Origin: Variovorax sp. 54
GTDB taxonomy: Bacteria > Pseudomonadota > Gammaproteobacteria > Burkholderiales > Burkholderiaceae_C
DNA: 64,000 nucleotides
Assembly: GCF_002754375.1 (NCBI RefSeq)
Contig: NZ_PEFF01000001.1
Span: forward strand, 1,798,001 to 1,862,000
Direction: 5' to 3'
A program made the translations under genes and the position numbers. The notes beneath the pieces were generated by a model. That model did no database searches and was not told the DNA's origin. It saw only the letters and a list, made by a program, of their open reading frames with translations. Below, piece by piece: positions 47,968 to 57,344 of this stretch; the first letter of the stretch is position 1; each line of letters starts with the position of its first letter.

Positions 47968-50900
47968 ATGGACATAAGCCGCCGGCAATTCTTCCGCGTG
48001 AGCAGCGCGGGCCTGATCGGCTCCAGCATCGTCGCGCTCGGCTTTTCGCCGACCGCCGCGCTGGCCGAGGCCCGCAACTTCAAGCTCGCGCGCACCACCG
48101 AGACCCGCAACACCTGCCCGTACTGCTCCGTGGGCTGCGGGCTCATCATGTACAGCCTGGGCGACAAGGCCAAGAACGTGGTGTCGGACATCCTGCACAT
48201 CGAGGGCGATGCCGACCACCCCGTGAACCGCGGCACGCTGTGCCCCAAGGGCGCGGGCCTGCTCGACTTCGTGCACAGCCCGATGCGGCTGAAGTACCCG
48301 GAAGTGCGCGAGGCCGGCAGCACCGAGTGGAAGCGCATCGGCTGGAACGAAGCGCTCGACCGCATCGCCAAGCTGCTCAAGGCCGACCGCGACGCCAACT
48401 TCCAGACCGCCAACGCCGACGGCAAGACCGTCAACCGCTGGACCAGCACCGGCATGCTCTGCGCGTCGGCCTCGTCCAACGAAACCGGCTACATCACCCA
48501 CAAGGCATTCCGCTCGACCGGAATGCTGGTCTTCGACAACCAGGCACGCGTTTGACACGGACCGACGGTGGCCAGTCTGGCCCCGACGTTCGGCAGAGGC
48601 GCAATGACCAACCATTGGCAGGACATCCAGAACGCGGATGTCGTGCTGATCATGGGCGGCAATGCCGCGGAGGCGCACCCGTGCGGCTTCAAGTGGGTCA
48701 TCGAAGCCAAGAAACAGAACAAGGCCCGCCTGGTCGTGGTCGATCCGCGCTTCACGCGGTCGGCCGCCGTGGCCGACTACTACGCGCCGATCCGCGCGGG
48801 GTCGGACATCGCGTTCCTGGCGGGGGTCCTCAACTTTCTCCTGAGCAACGACAAGATCCAGACGGAGTACGTGCGCAACTACACCAACGCGCCGTTCATC
48901 GTCGGGCCTGACTACAAGTTCGAGGACGGCCTGTTCAGCGGCTACAACGCCGAGAAGCGCAACTACGACCCCAAGTCGTGGGCCTACGCGCTCGACGAGG
49001 CCGGCATGGCCAAGGTCGACATGACCATGCAGGACCCGCAGTGCGTGCTGCAGGTCATGAAGCGGCACTATTCGCGCTACACGCCCGAGCTGGTGAGCCG
49101 CATCACCGGCACGCCGCAGGACAAGTTCCTGAAGGTGTGCGAGTACATCGCGAGCACCAGCACCAGCGGCCGCACCATGACCATCATGTATGCGCTGGGG
49201 TGGACGCAGCACAGCCAGGGCTCGCAGATGATCCGCACCGGCGCGCTCGTGCAGTTGCTGCTGGGCAACATCGGCGTGCCGGGCGGCGGCATGAACGCGC
49301 TGCGCGGCCACAGCAACATCCAGGGTCTCACCGACCTGGGGCTGCTGTCGAACTCGCTGCCGGGCTACATGTCGCTGGCGCGCGACAGCGAGCAGACGCT
49401 GGAGGACTACTACAAGACCCGTGCCCTCAAGCCGCTGCGGCCCAACCAGATGAGCTACTGGCAGAACTACCCCAAGTTCTTCGTCAGCATGCAGAAGTCG
49501 TGGTGGGGCAACGCGGCCACGGCCGAGAACGAGTGGGCCTTTCACTACCTGCCCAAGATCGACAAGCTCTACGACATCCTGCAGGCCTTCGAGCTCATGA
49601 ACCAGGGCAAGCTCAACGGCTACATCTGCCAGGGCTTCAACCCCGTGGGCTCGTTCCCCGACAAAAAGAAGATCATCGACGGGCTCTCCAAGCTCAAGTT
49701 CCTTGTCACCATCGATCCGCTGCAGACCGAAACGAGCGAGTTCTGGCGCAACTTCGGCGAGTTCAACGACGTCAAGACCACCGACATCCAGACCACGGTG
49801 TTCCGCCTGCCGTCGACCTGCTTCGCGGAAGAAGACGGCTCGCTCACCAACTCCAGCCGCTGGCTGCAGTGGCACTGGAAGGGCGCGGAGCCGCCGGGCG
49901 AGGCCAAGGGCGACATCGAGATCGTGGCCGGCATCTACAACCGCATCCGCCAGGCCTACATCAAGGACGGCGGTGCGTTCCCCGACCCGATCGTCAAGCT
50001 GACCTGGCCCTACAAGATTGCGCACTCGCCTTCGGCGCAAGAGCTGGCGATGGAATACAACGGCCGCGCGCTCACCGACCTGCTCGACCCGAAGGACCCG
50101 AGCAAGCCGCCGCTGGCCAAGGCCGGCGAACAGCTGGCGGGCTTCGGCCTGCTGCGCGACGACGGCTCCACCGCGAGCGGCTGCTGGATCTACGCTGGCG
50201 CCTGGACCCAGGCCGGCAACCAGATGGCGCGGCGCGACAACGCCGACCCGTACGGCATCGGCATGGTGCAGAACTGGGCCTGGGCCTGGCCGGCCAACCG
50301 GCGCATTCTGTACAACGGCGCCTCGACCGACCCGACCACCGGCAAGCCGTGGATCGCCCGACGCAACCTCGTGGCGTGGAACGGCAAGCAGTGGGCCGGC
50401 TCCGACGTGCCCGACATCCGCCCCGACGCCAACCCGATGGACGCCGACGCCGTGCGACCGTTCATCATGACGGCCGAAGGCGTCGCGCGGCTCTACGCGC
50501 CCACGGGCATGGCCGAAGGGCCGCTGCCCGAGCACTACGAGCCCTTCGAGTCGCCGCTGGTCAACAACCTGATGCACCCGAAGAACGACAAGGCGCGCGC
50601 CAATCCGGCGGCGCGCATCTTCAAGGGTGACCTCGAACGCCTGGGCACGCCGAAAGATTTTCCGTACGTGGCCACCAGCTACCGACTCACGGAGCACTTC
50701 CACTACTGGACCAAGAACGTGCGCACCTCGGCCATCATCCAGCCGCAGCAGTTCGTCGAGATCGGCGAAGAGCTCGCGAAGGAGAAGGGCATCGCCAACG
50801 GCGACATGGTGAAGGTGTCGAGCAAGCGCGGCTTCATCAAGGCCGTGGCGCTGGTCACCAAGCGCATCGTCGGGCTGCAGGTCGACGGCCGCACCGTGCA

Positions 50901-51045
50901 CACGGTGGGACTGCCGAACCACTGGGGCTTCGTCGGCATCGCCAAGCCGGGCTACCTGGTGAACACGCTGACACCGTTCGTGGGCGATGCGAACACGCAG
51001 ACGCCTGAGTACAAGTCGTTCACTGTGAACATCGAGAAGGCGTGA
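47968..51045 (+). CDS. fdnG: Formate dehydrogenase alpha subunit, selenocysteine-containing (FdnG/FdoG type)
   Basis: 1,025 residues if the in-frame TGA at 48553-48555 is decoded as selenocysteine (Sec196). The context (ARV-Sec-HGPTVASLAPTFGRGAM) matches E. coli FdnG, whose Sec is also residue 196. A Tat signal (SRRQFFR, residues 4-10) and a 4Fe-4S motif (NTCPYCSVGCG) precede it, and the molybdopterin domains (MGGNAAEAHP, RGHSNIQGLTD) follow. AGGAGG lies 7 nt before the ATG. It oxidises formate to CO2 in the periplasm and passes electrons through the beta and gamma subunits to quinone. A caller unaware of Sec would split this gene in two. Confidence 0.97.
48553..48584 (+). promoter_or_regulatory. 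UGA(Sec) codon and bacterial SECIS hairpin
   Basis: After TGA and 11 nt, GGTGGCCAGTCTGGCCCC (48567-48584) folds as GG-bulged T-GGCCA, loop GTC, TGGCC-CC. The distance, the bulged U and the GUC-containing loop match the minimal E. coli SECIS recognised by SelB. It lies within the coding sequence, as in all bacterial SECIS elements. Confidence 0.9.
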
Positions 51046-51086
51046 GATGAAGCGCACGCCCCTTCTCCATGACACGGCCCTGACTT

Positions 51087-51205
51087 GCCCCCTCTCCCGC
51101 GTGCGGGAGAGGGCCGGGGTGAGGGCCGACGGCGATGGAACCGCAGACAACACTTGCCAGGCTGCGGCCCTCACCCTAACCCTCTCCCGCACGCGGGAGA
51201 GGGGA
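51087..51205. repeat. REP/BIME-like paired palindrome, copy 3 (inside the fdh operon)
   Basis: Facing units CCCCCTCTCCCGCGTGCGGGAG...GGGGTGAGGG (51087-51126) and CCCTCACCC...CTCTCCCGCACGCGGGAGAGGGG (51168-51205). Located between the alpha and beta subunit genes, leaving an unusual 183-bp gap in an otherwise overlapping operon. It may shape the relative level of alpha and beta mRNA. Confidence 0.8.
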
Positions 51206-51228
51206 CAAGAAAAAGACCGGAGCCGCTG

Positions 51229-52206
51229 ATGTCCTCCCTTCAAACCCTCGACATCCTCGCCCGCTCGGCCACCACCACGCCGTCGCCCGAGATCCGCAAC
51301 CGCCCGCAGGTGCAGGAGGTTGCGAAGCTCATCGACGTGACGACCTGCATCGGCTGCAAGGCCTGCCAGGTCGCGTGCATGCAGTGGAACGACCTGCGCG
51401 ACGACATCGGCACCACGCACGGCACCTACGACAACCCGAACGACCTCACGCCCGCCTCGTGGACCGTGATGCGTTTCTCGGAAGTCGAGCCCGAGGAAGG
51501 CAAGCTCGAGTGGCTGATCCGCAAGGACGGCTGCATGCACTGCGACGACCCGGGCTGCCTCAAGGCCTGCCCGGCGCCGGGCGCCATCGTCAAGTACGCC
51601 AACGGCATCGTCGACTTCATCAGCGAGCATTGCGTGGGCTGCGGCAACTGCGTCACCGGTTGCCCGTTCGACGTGCCGCGCATCAGCAAGGCCGACAACA
51701 AGGCCTACAAGTGCTCGCTGTGTTCCGACCGCGTGGGCGTGGGCCTGGAGCCGGCCTGCGTGAAGGCCTGCCCCACCGGCGCGCTGCACTTCGGCACCAA
51801 GGACGACATGCACGAGTACGCCGCGGAGCGCATCGTCGACCTGAAGGACCGCGGCTTTGCCAACGCCGGCGTGTACGACCCGGCCGGCGTGGGCGGCACG
51901 CACGTCATGTACGTGCTGCAGCACGCCGACCGCCCGGGCCTGTACGCCAACCTGCCTAAAAACCCGACCATCAGCCCGCTGGTGTCGCTGTGGAAGGGCG
52001 TGGCCAAGCCGCTGGCCATGGTCGCGATGATCGGTGCCGTGGTCGGCAGCTTCTTCCACTACATGAAGACCGGCCCCATCGAGCCCAAGGACGAGCACCC
52101 CGATGCCGACGCCGATGGCAAGCCCGATGACGTGGTGGTGATCGAGGCGCCGCCGGCCACGACGGCTGCGCCCCGCGCGACCGAAGCCCGAGGAGACACG
52201 CGATGA
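51229..52206 (+). CDS. fdnH: Formate dehydrogenase iron-sulfur (beta) subunit
   Basis: 325 residues. Four ferredoxin-type 4Fe-4S clusters are seen as Cys clusters: [41 protein letters not shown] and KCSLCSDR...ACVKACP. A single C-terminal membrane helix ([18 protein letters not shown]) anchors it, followed by an acidic, Ala-rich tail. Carries electrons from the alpha subunit to the cytochrome b subunit. The ATG at 51229 follows the REP unit; its stop overlaps the gamma start (ATGA). Confidence 0.96.
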   Translation: MSSLQTLDILARSATTTPSPEIRNRPQVQEVAKLIDVTTCIGCKACQVACMQWNDLRDDIGTTHGTYDNPNDLTPASWTVMRFSEVEPEEGKLEWLIRKDGCMHCDDPGCLKACPAPGAIVKYANGIVDFISEHCVGCGNCVTGCPFDVPRISKADNKAYKCSLCSDRVGVGLEPACVKACPTGALHFGTKDDMHEYAAERIVDLKDRGFANAGVYDPAGVGGTHVMYVLQHADRPGLYANLPKNPTISPLVSLWKGVAKPLAMVAMIGAVVGSFFHYMKTGPIEPKDEHPDADADGKPDDVVVIEAPPATTAAPRATEARGDTR

Positions 52207-52826
52207 CCCGCTACTACCTTCGCCGCTACCGCGACGCCACGCGTATGAACCACTGGTTCGTCGCGATCATGTTCTTCGCGGCCGCGCTCTCGGGCCTGGC
52301 CTTCTTCCACCCGAGCCTGTTCTTCCTGAGCACGCTGTTCGGCGGCGGGCAGTGGACGCGCATCCTGCATCCCTTCATGGGCCTTCTGATGGTGCTGGGC
52401 TTCGTGTTCCTGTTCGGCGCGATGTGGCGCGAGAACATCCTGGACAGCGGCGACCGCGAGTGGGTCAAGAACGCGCCGAAGATGCTCAAGGGCGACAAGT
52501 CGGGCATGCCACCCGTCGGCAAGTACAACGCCGGGCAGAAGCTGGTGTTCTGGGCCTTCGGCATCAGCCTCTTGCTGCTGCTGGTGACGGGCTTCATGTT
52601 CTGGAGTCCGTGGTTCGTCGGCTTCTTCCCGATCCTCTTGCGGCGCATCGCGGTGGTGGTGCATGCGGTCTCGGCGGTGGTGTTGATCCTGTCGGTCATC
52701 ACGCACATCTATGCCGCGATCTGGGTCAAGGGCACGCTGCGCGCGATGACGCGGGGCACCGTCACCGAAGGATGGGCCAAGCTGAACCATCCTCTTTGGC
52801 ATCGCAAAATGACGCGTGGTGAGTGA
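52203..52826 (+). CDS. fdnI: Formate dehydrogenase cytochrome b556 (gamma) subunit
   Basis: 207 residues with four membrane spans ([73 protein letters not shown]). Histidines in the first, second and fourth spans are candidate haem b ligands. Passes electrons to quinone. Coupled to the beta subunit. Confidence 0.95.
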   Translation: MTRYYLRRYRDATRMNHWFVAIMFFAAALSGLAFFHPSLFFLSTLFGGGQWTRILHPFMGLLMVLGFVFLFGAMWRENILDSGDREWVKNAPKMLKGDKSGMPPVGKYNAGQKLVFWAFGISLLLLLVTGFMFWSPWFVGFFPILLRRIAVVVHAVSAVVLILSVITHIYAAIWVKGTLRAMTRGTVTEGWAKLNHPLWHRKMTRGE

Positions 52827-52836
52827 TACTGCGCCG

Positions 52837-53868
52837 ATGACGAGCCCCACCGGTACGCCGCCACCGATCCGCACCACGCGCGTCCTCGACCCCGAACAGA
52901 TCGCGATGCAAGCCGGGCGGCAGATGCCGTTCCTGCGCCTGCCGGTGCGCGCCGCGGTGTTCTCCGACCGGCAATTGCGATTGCGCCAGCTCACGGCTTC
53001 GCACCCGATGCGCGAGTACCTGATCTTCATCGCCGACCTTGCGCAGGCGCAGCACCAGGTGCTGCAGGACTACCCGGCCGTCGCGCTCCCCGAATCCGAA
53101 GCGCTCGAGGCCGCCGCGAAAGTGCTCAAGCCGCCGATGCCCGCCTTCGGCTGGACGCGCGATGCGGTGTGGCGCGTGCAGCTGCGGCGCCTGCTCGGCC
53201 TCTTTCGCGCGCGCCTGCCCGAAGGCCCTGCACGCGACACGCTCGACCGCGTGGTGGCCGCCGACGACGCCTGGCTCGACCAGCAGGCCGACCTGCTCTC
53301 GCGCCGCATCATGTTCGGGCTCGACCTGGCCGCAGCGCCGCTGATCGCCTCTGGTCTCCAGGCCTACTGGACGCAGCTCGTGCTGCAGGTGGCCGATCGC
53401 AATGGCGAGAGCATTTTCGGCCGCACCGATCCCGGCAACGAATGCCCGTGCTGCGGCAGCGCGCCCACCGCGAGCATCACGCGCATCGGCGCCGACGAGG
53501 CGGGCTTTCGCTACCTGCACTGCTCGCTGTGCAGCACCGAGTGGCACTACGTGCGCATCAAGTGCACGCACTGCGAAAGCACCAAGGGCATCCATTTCGA
53601 ATCGCTCACGCCGGAACCCGGCATCGAGCTGCCCGCGACCGGCGCACGCGAAGGCGCGGTGAAGGCCGAGTGCTGTGACAGCTGCGGCCACTACTTGAAG
53701 CAGATCGCGATGGAGCGAGACCCCGAGGTCGAGCCCGTCGCCGACGACCTCGCCAGCGTCACGCTCGACCTGCTGGTGTCCGAGGCCGGCCACCAGCGCA
53801 GCGGCCACAACCTGATGCTGCTGTTCGGCGACCCCGAAGAAATCCTCGACGACGGCGGAGGCGGCTGA
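52837..53868 (+). CDS. fdhE: Formate dehydrogenase accessory protein FdhE
   Basis: 343 residues. C-terminal zinc-ribbon/rubredoxin-like part with four Cys pairs (CPCCGS, CSLCSTEW, CTHCES, CCDSCGHY), which bind iron in E. coli FdhE. Required for assembly of respiratory formate dehydrogenases before Tat export. Start chosen at the ATG 52837; GTG codons at 52816 or 52819 are alternatives overlapping the gamma gene. The stop overlaps the selA start. Confidence 0.94.
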   Translation: MTSPTGTPPPIRTTRVLDPEQIAMQAGRQMPFLRLPVRAAVFSDRQLRLRQLTASHPMREYLIFIADLAQAQHQVLQDYPAVALPESEALEAAAKVLKPPMPAFGWTRDAVWRVQLRRLLGLFRARLPEGPARDTLDRVVAADDAWLDQQADLLSRRIMFGLDLAAAPLIASGLQAYWTQLVLQVADRNGESIFGRTDPGNECPCCGSAPTASITRIGADEAGFRYLHCSLCSTEWHYVRIKCTHCESTKGIHFESLTPEPGIELPATGAREGAVKAECCDSCGHYLKQIAMERDPEVEPVADDLASVTLDLLVSEAGHQRSGHNLMLLFGDPEEILDDGGGG

Positions 53869-55316
53869 TGGCAGCGCCCGAAGAGTCCGTGGTCCACGGC
53901 TCGACGGCAAGGCCCCAGGATCTGCCTTCTGTCGATCAACTGCTGCGCGCCGATGCGCCGCGCGCCCTCTTGGCCGAACACGGCCGCACCCTCGTTGTCG
54001 GTGAAGCGCGCGCGCTGCTCGAAGGGCTTCGCGCGCGGGCCGTGGCCGGCACGCTCGCCGCGTCGGAAGTGCAGACCGAAGCGCTCGCCACTGCACTCAC
54101 AGCTCGTGTCCAGGACCGCCTCGCACCGCGCATGCGCGCCGTGTTGAACCTCACCGGCACCGTCATCCACACCAACCTCGGCCGCGCGCTGCTGGCCGAT
54201 GCCGCATTGCAGCGCCTGCTTGCGGTGATGACCTCGCCCAACAACCTCGAGTACGACCTCGCCACCGGCAGCCGCGGCGACCGCGATTCGCTGGTCGAGG
54301 AGCTGCTGTGCACCATCACCGGCGCCGAGGCCGCGACGGTGGTCAACAACAATGCGGCCGCGGTGCTGCTCACCATCGCGGCGCTCGCGCGCGAGCGCGA
54401 AGTGATCGTCTCGCGCGGCGAGCTGGTCGAGATCGGCGGCGCCTTCCGCATGCCTGATGTGATGGCCAGCGCCGGTGCGCGCATGGTCGAAGTGGGCACC
54501 ACCAACCGCACGCATCCGCAGGACTACGAACGCGCCATCAACGCGCAGACCGCGCTCGTGATGAAGGTGCACACCAGCAACTACGCGGTGCAGGGCTTCA
54601 CCGCCGCGGTCGACGAAGCCACGCTCGCCGGCATCGCGCATGCGCGCGGCGTACCGCTGGCCACGGATCTCGGCAGCGGGTCGCTCGTCGACCTCGCGCA
54701 CTACGACCTGCCGCGCGAGCCGCTGCCGCAGGAAATGCTCGCGGCCGGCTGCGACGTGGTCACCTTCTCCGGCGACAAGCTGCTGGGCGGCCCGCAGGCC
54801 GGGCTCATCGTGGGCAGCAAGGAGGCCGTGGGCCGCATCCGCAAGTTCCCGATGAAGCGCGCGCTGCGCATGAGCAAGCTGCCGCTTGCGGCGCTCGAAG
54901 CGACGCTCTCGCTCTACCTGCGGCCCGAGCGCCTGGCGAAAGACCTGCCGACGCTGCGCCTGCTCACACGCCCCGCCGATGCGATCCGCGAGATGGCCGA
55001 GGCGCTCTTGCCTGCCGTTCAAGCTGCTGTGTCGCCGCGCTTCACCGTCGAGGTGGTGCCGCTGCTCGGCCAGATCGGCTCGGGCTCGCTGCCGGTCGAG
55101 CGTCTGCCTTCGGCCGGCCTCGCACTCGCACCGGCCGGCACCGCAAAGAAAGGCCTGGGCACGGCGCTCGACAAGCTCGCCACCGCCCTGCGCGGCCTGC
55201 CGCTACCGGTGATCGGCCGCATCGCGGAAGACCGCCTTCTTCTCGATCTGCGCTGCCTCGAAGACAGCGCCCCCTTCACGGCCCAGCTCGCCGAATTGCG
55301 CGAGCGGCTGGAGTAG
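53868..55316 (+). CDS. selA: L-seryl-tRNA(Sec) selenium transferase
   Basis: 482 residues. PLP lysine Lys304 in FSGDKLLGGPQAG, with NLTGTVIHTNLGRA, NNNAAAVLL and SRGELVEIGGAFR all typical of SelA. Converts Ser-tRNA(Sec) to Sec-tRNA(Sec) with selenophosphate from SelD. The start overlaps the fdhE stop (TGATG), so synthesis is tied to the formate dehydrogenase operon. Confidence 0.97.
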   Translation: MAAPEESVVHGSTARPQDLPSVDQLLRADAPRALLAEHGRTLVVGEARALLEGLRARAVAGTLAASEVQTEALATALTARVQDRLAPRMRAVLNLTGTVIHTNLGRALLADAALQRLLAVMTSPNNLEYDLATGSRGDRDSLVEELLCTITGAEAATVVNNNAAAVLLTIAALAREREVIVSRGELVEIGGAFRMPDVMASAGARMVEVGTTNRTHPQDYERAINAQTALVMKVHTSNYAVQGFTAAVDEATLAGIAHARGVPLATDLGSGSLVDLAHYDLPREPLPQEMLAAGCDVVTFSGDKLLGGPQAGLIVGSKEAVGRIRKFPMKRALRMSKLPLAALEATLSLYLRPERLAKDLPTLRLLTRPADAIREMAEALLPAVQAAVSPRFTVEVVPLLGQIGSGSLPVERLPSAGLALAPAGTAKKGLGTALDKLATALRGLPLPVIGRIAEDRLLLDLRCLEDSAPFTAQLAELRERLE

Positions 55317-55354
55317 CAGTCCCTTCCCTCAACCTCTACCCTCAGGAGAAAGCG

Positions 55355-56470
55355 ATGAATCCCCTCGACGTGCTCGCCGGTATCGAAACGGAAACGCTGC
55401 AGCCCTTGGCCTTGCGCACCGACAGCGAGGCTCGCTTTCCGCGAGAGACGACCCAGGCGCTGGGCAAGGCGGGCCTGCTCGGGCTGATCTCGGCCACGTC
55501 GGTCGGCGGCCAGGGCCTGGGCTTGAAGGAAGCGGCGCAGGTGGTCTCGCGCATCGCGCAGACCTGCCCCTCCACCGCGATGGTGGTGTGCATGCACTAC
55601 TGCGCCACCGCCGTGCTGGAACAACAGGGCCCCGAGGCCGTGCGCAAGGCCATCGCCCAAGGCAAGCACCTGGGCACCCTCGCTTTTTCCGAAGCCGATT
55701 CGCGCAGCCACTTCTGGGCGCCCACCGGCACCGCGCGCGCGGACGGCGCGAACGTGGTGCTCGATGCGCGCAAGAGCTGGGTCACCTCGGCCTTCGAGGC
55801 CGACAGCTATGTCTGGTCGAGCAAGCCGCTCGCAGCCGAAGGCGCGAGCACGCTGTGGCTGGTCGATGCGAAGTCCGATGGCCTCACTCAACCCGGCCGC
55901 TTCGACGGGCTGGGCCTGCGCGGCAATGCCTCAACGCCGATCACCGCGAAGGGCGTTCGCATCGGCGCCGACGCACGCCTGGGCGAAGACGGCAAGGGCT
56001 TCGACACGATGATGGGCGTGGTGCTGCCCTGGTTCTCGGCGCTCAGCGCGGCGTGTTCCGTCGGCCTCATGGAAGGCGCATTGAGCCGCGCCATCGGCCA
56101 TGTGAGTCAGACGAAGCATGTGCACCTCGATTCGTCGCTGGCCGACCTGCCCACCATCCGCGCTTATCTCGCGCGCGCCCGCATCAAGACCGACATGGTG
56201 CAGACGCTGCTCGACGACACCGTGGCCGCCATCGGCGCGGGCCGCGCCGACACCATGCTGCGCGTGCTCGAAGTGAAAGCCGCAGCCGCCGAAACCGCGC
56301 TCGAAGTGACCGACATCGCCATGCGCGTGTGCGGCGGCGCGGCCTTCCGCAAGGAGGCCGGCATCGAGCGCCTGTTCCGCGATGCGCGCGCCTCGAGCGT
56401 GATGGCGCCCACCTCCGACGTGCTCTACGACTTCATCGGCAAGGCCATCACCGGCCTGCCCCTGTTCTGA
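55355..56470 (+). CDS. Acyl-CoA-dehydrogenase-fold flavoprotein lacking the canonical catalytic Glu
   Basis: 371 residues with an AGGAG box upstream. The ACAD fold is clear: N-terminal helices, a middle beta domain (TLAFSEADSRSHFWAP, WVTSAFEADSYVW) and the C-terminal bundle with MRVCGGAAFRKEAGIERLFRDARA. Where dehydrogenases have the Y-E-G-T catalytic Glu, this has M-A-P-T-S (residues 350-354). Loss of that base is seen in ACAD-fold flavin monooxygenases such as DszC. It lies between selA and selB, followed 14 bp later by the PhnD-like gene. A role in oxidising an organic Se or S compound is inference. Confidence 0.75.
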   Translation: MNPLDVLAGIETETLQPLALRTDSEARFPRETTQALGKAGLLGLISATSVGGQGLGLKEAAQVVSRIAQTCPSTAMVVCMHYCATAVLEQQGPEAVRKAIAQGKHLGTLAFSEADSRSHFWAPTGTARADGANVVLDARKSWVTSAFEADSYVWSSKPLAAEGASTLWLVDAKSDGLTQPGRFDGLGLRGNASTPITAKGVRIGADARLGEDGKGFDTMMGVVLPWFSALSAACSVGLMEGALSRAIGHVSQTKHVHLDSSLADLPTIRAYLARARIKTDMVQTLLDDTVAAIGAGRADTMLRVLEVKAAAAETALEVTDIAMRVCGGAAFRKEAGIERLFRDARASSVMAPTSDVLYDFIGKAITGLPLF

Positions 56471-56483
56471 AAGGCCCATCGCC

Positions 56484-57344
56484 ATGTCCGAACCGGTATT
56501 GATCATGGGCGCAGTCGCCTACGCGCCCAAGGTCGTCACCATCTGGGAAGGCTTCAAGGCCTTCTTCATGAAGAACGGCCTGCCCTTCGACTACGTGCTG
56601 TATTCCAACTACGAAAGCCAGGTCGAGGCGCAGTTCGACGGCACGCTGCACCTGGCATGGAACTCGCCGCTGGCCTGGGTGCGCGCCGACCGCATCGCGC
56701 GCAGCCGCGGCCAGCAGGTGCAGGCCGTGGCGATGCGCGACACCGACTGCGACCTGCGCTCGGCCATCGTCGTGCGCGCCGACAGCCCGGTGCAGACGCT
56801 GGCCGACCTGCGCGGCAAGACGGTGGGCATGGGCGCGCTCGATTCGCCGCAGGCCACGCTGATTCCGCTCGACCACCTGCGCAGCGAAGGCTTGGTGACG
56901 GCACGCGACTTCCAGGCGCGCTACTTCGATGTGCTCGGCGGCAAGCACGGCGACCACATCGGCGGCGAGCGCGATGCGGCCGTGGCGCTGAGGGCGGGCG
57001 AAGTCGATGCCTGCTGCCTCATCGATGGCAACCACCTGGCCTTCGGCCTGGACGGCACGCTGCCTTCGGGCAGCACGCGCGTCATCGCGCGCACCGGCGC
57101 CTACGACCACTGCAACTTCACCACCAGCCCCGACGCGCCCGCCGAGCTGATCGAGCGCTTCGTCGCGCTGCTGATGGCGATGCGCTGGGACGACCCGCAG
57201 GTGCGCCCGCTGCTCGAACTCGAAGGCCTGCGCGAATGGCGTGCCGGCCGCACCAGCGGTTATGCGCTGCTCGAACGCGCGGTGGACGACGAGAACTTCT
57301 ACAGCCGCGATGGCGCCATCCTCAACCCCGACTATCGATATTGA
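56484..57344 (+). CDS. PhnD-like substrate-binding-fold protein without a signal peptide
   Basis: 286 residues. It resembles phosphonate/phosphite-type binding proteins ([54 protein letters not shown]), but starts directly in the first beta strand ([13 protein letters not shown]) with no export signal, so it should be cytoplasmic. No permease or ATPase is adjacent. Binding-protein folds are also used by enzymes, for example the DszB desulfinase and MqnA. Paired with an ACAD-fold protein inside the sel operon, an enzymatic role is plausible but unproven. Its 3' end overlaps the next gene by 35 bp. Confidence 0.75.
   Translation: MSEPVLIMGAVAYAPKVVTIWEGFKAFFMKNGLPFDYVLYSNYESQVEAQFDGTLHLAWNSPLAWVRADRIARSRGQQVQAVAMRDTDCDLRSAIVVRADSPVQTLADLRGKTVGMGALDSPQATLIPLDHLRSEGLVTARDFQARYFDVLGGKHGDHIGGERDAAVALRAGEVDACCLIDGNHLAFGLDGTLPSGSTRVIARTGAYDHCNFTTSPDAPAELIERFVALLMAMRWDDPQVRPLLELEGLREWRAGRTSGYALLERAVDDENFYSRDGAILNPDYRY

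Noticed and set aside
48553..48555. Premature stop or pseudogene in the formate dehydrogenase gene
   Set aside because: The TGA is at the exact Sec position, has a SECIS hairpin at the right distance, and the selA, selB, selC and selD genes are all present.
47734..52098. A 1,454-codon minus-strand frame opposite the formate dehydrogenase genes
   Set aside because: Antisense shadow caused by high GC at third codon positions; the plus strand encodes FdnG and FdnH with complete motifs.
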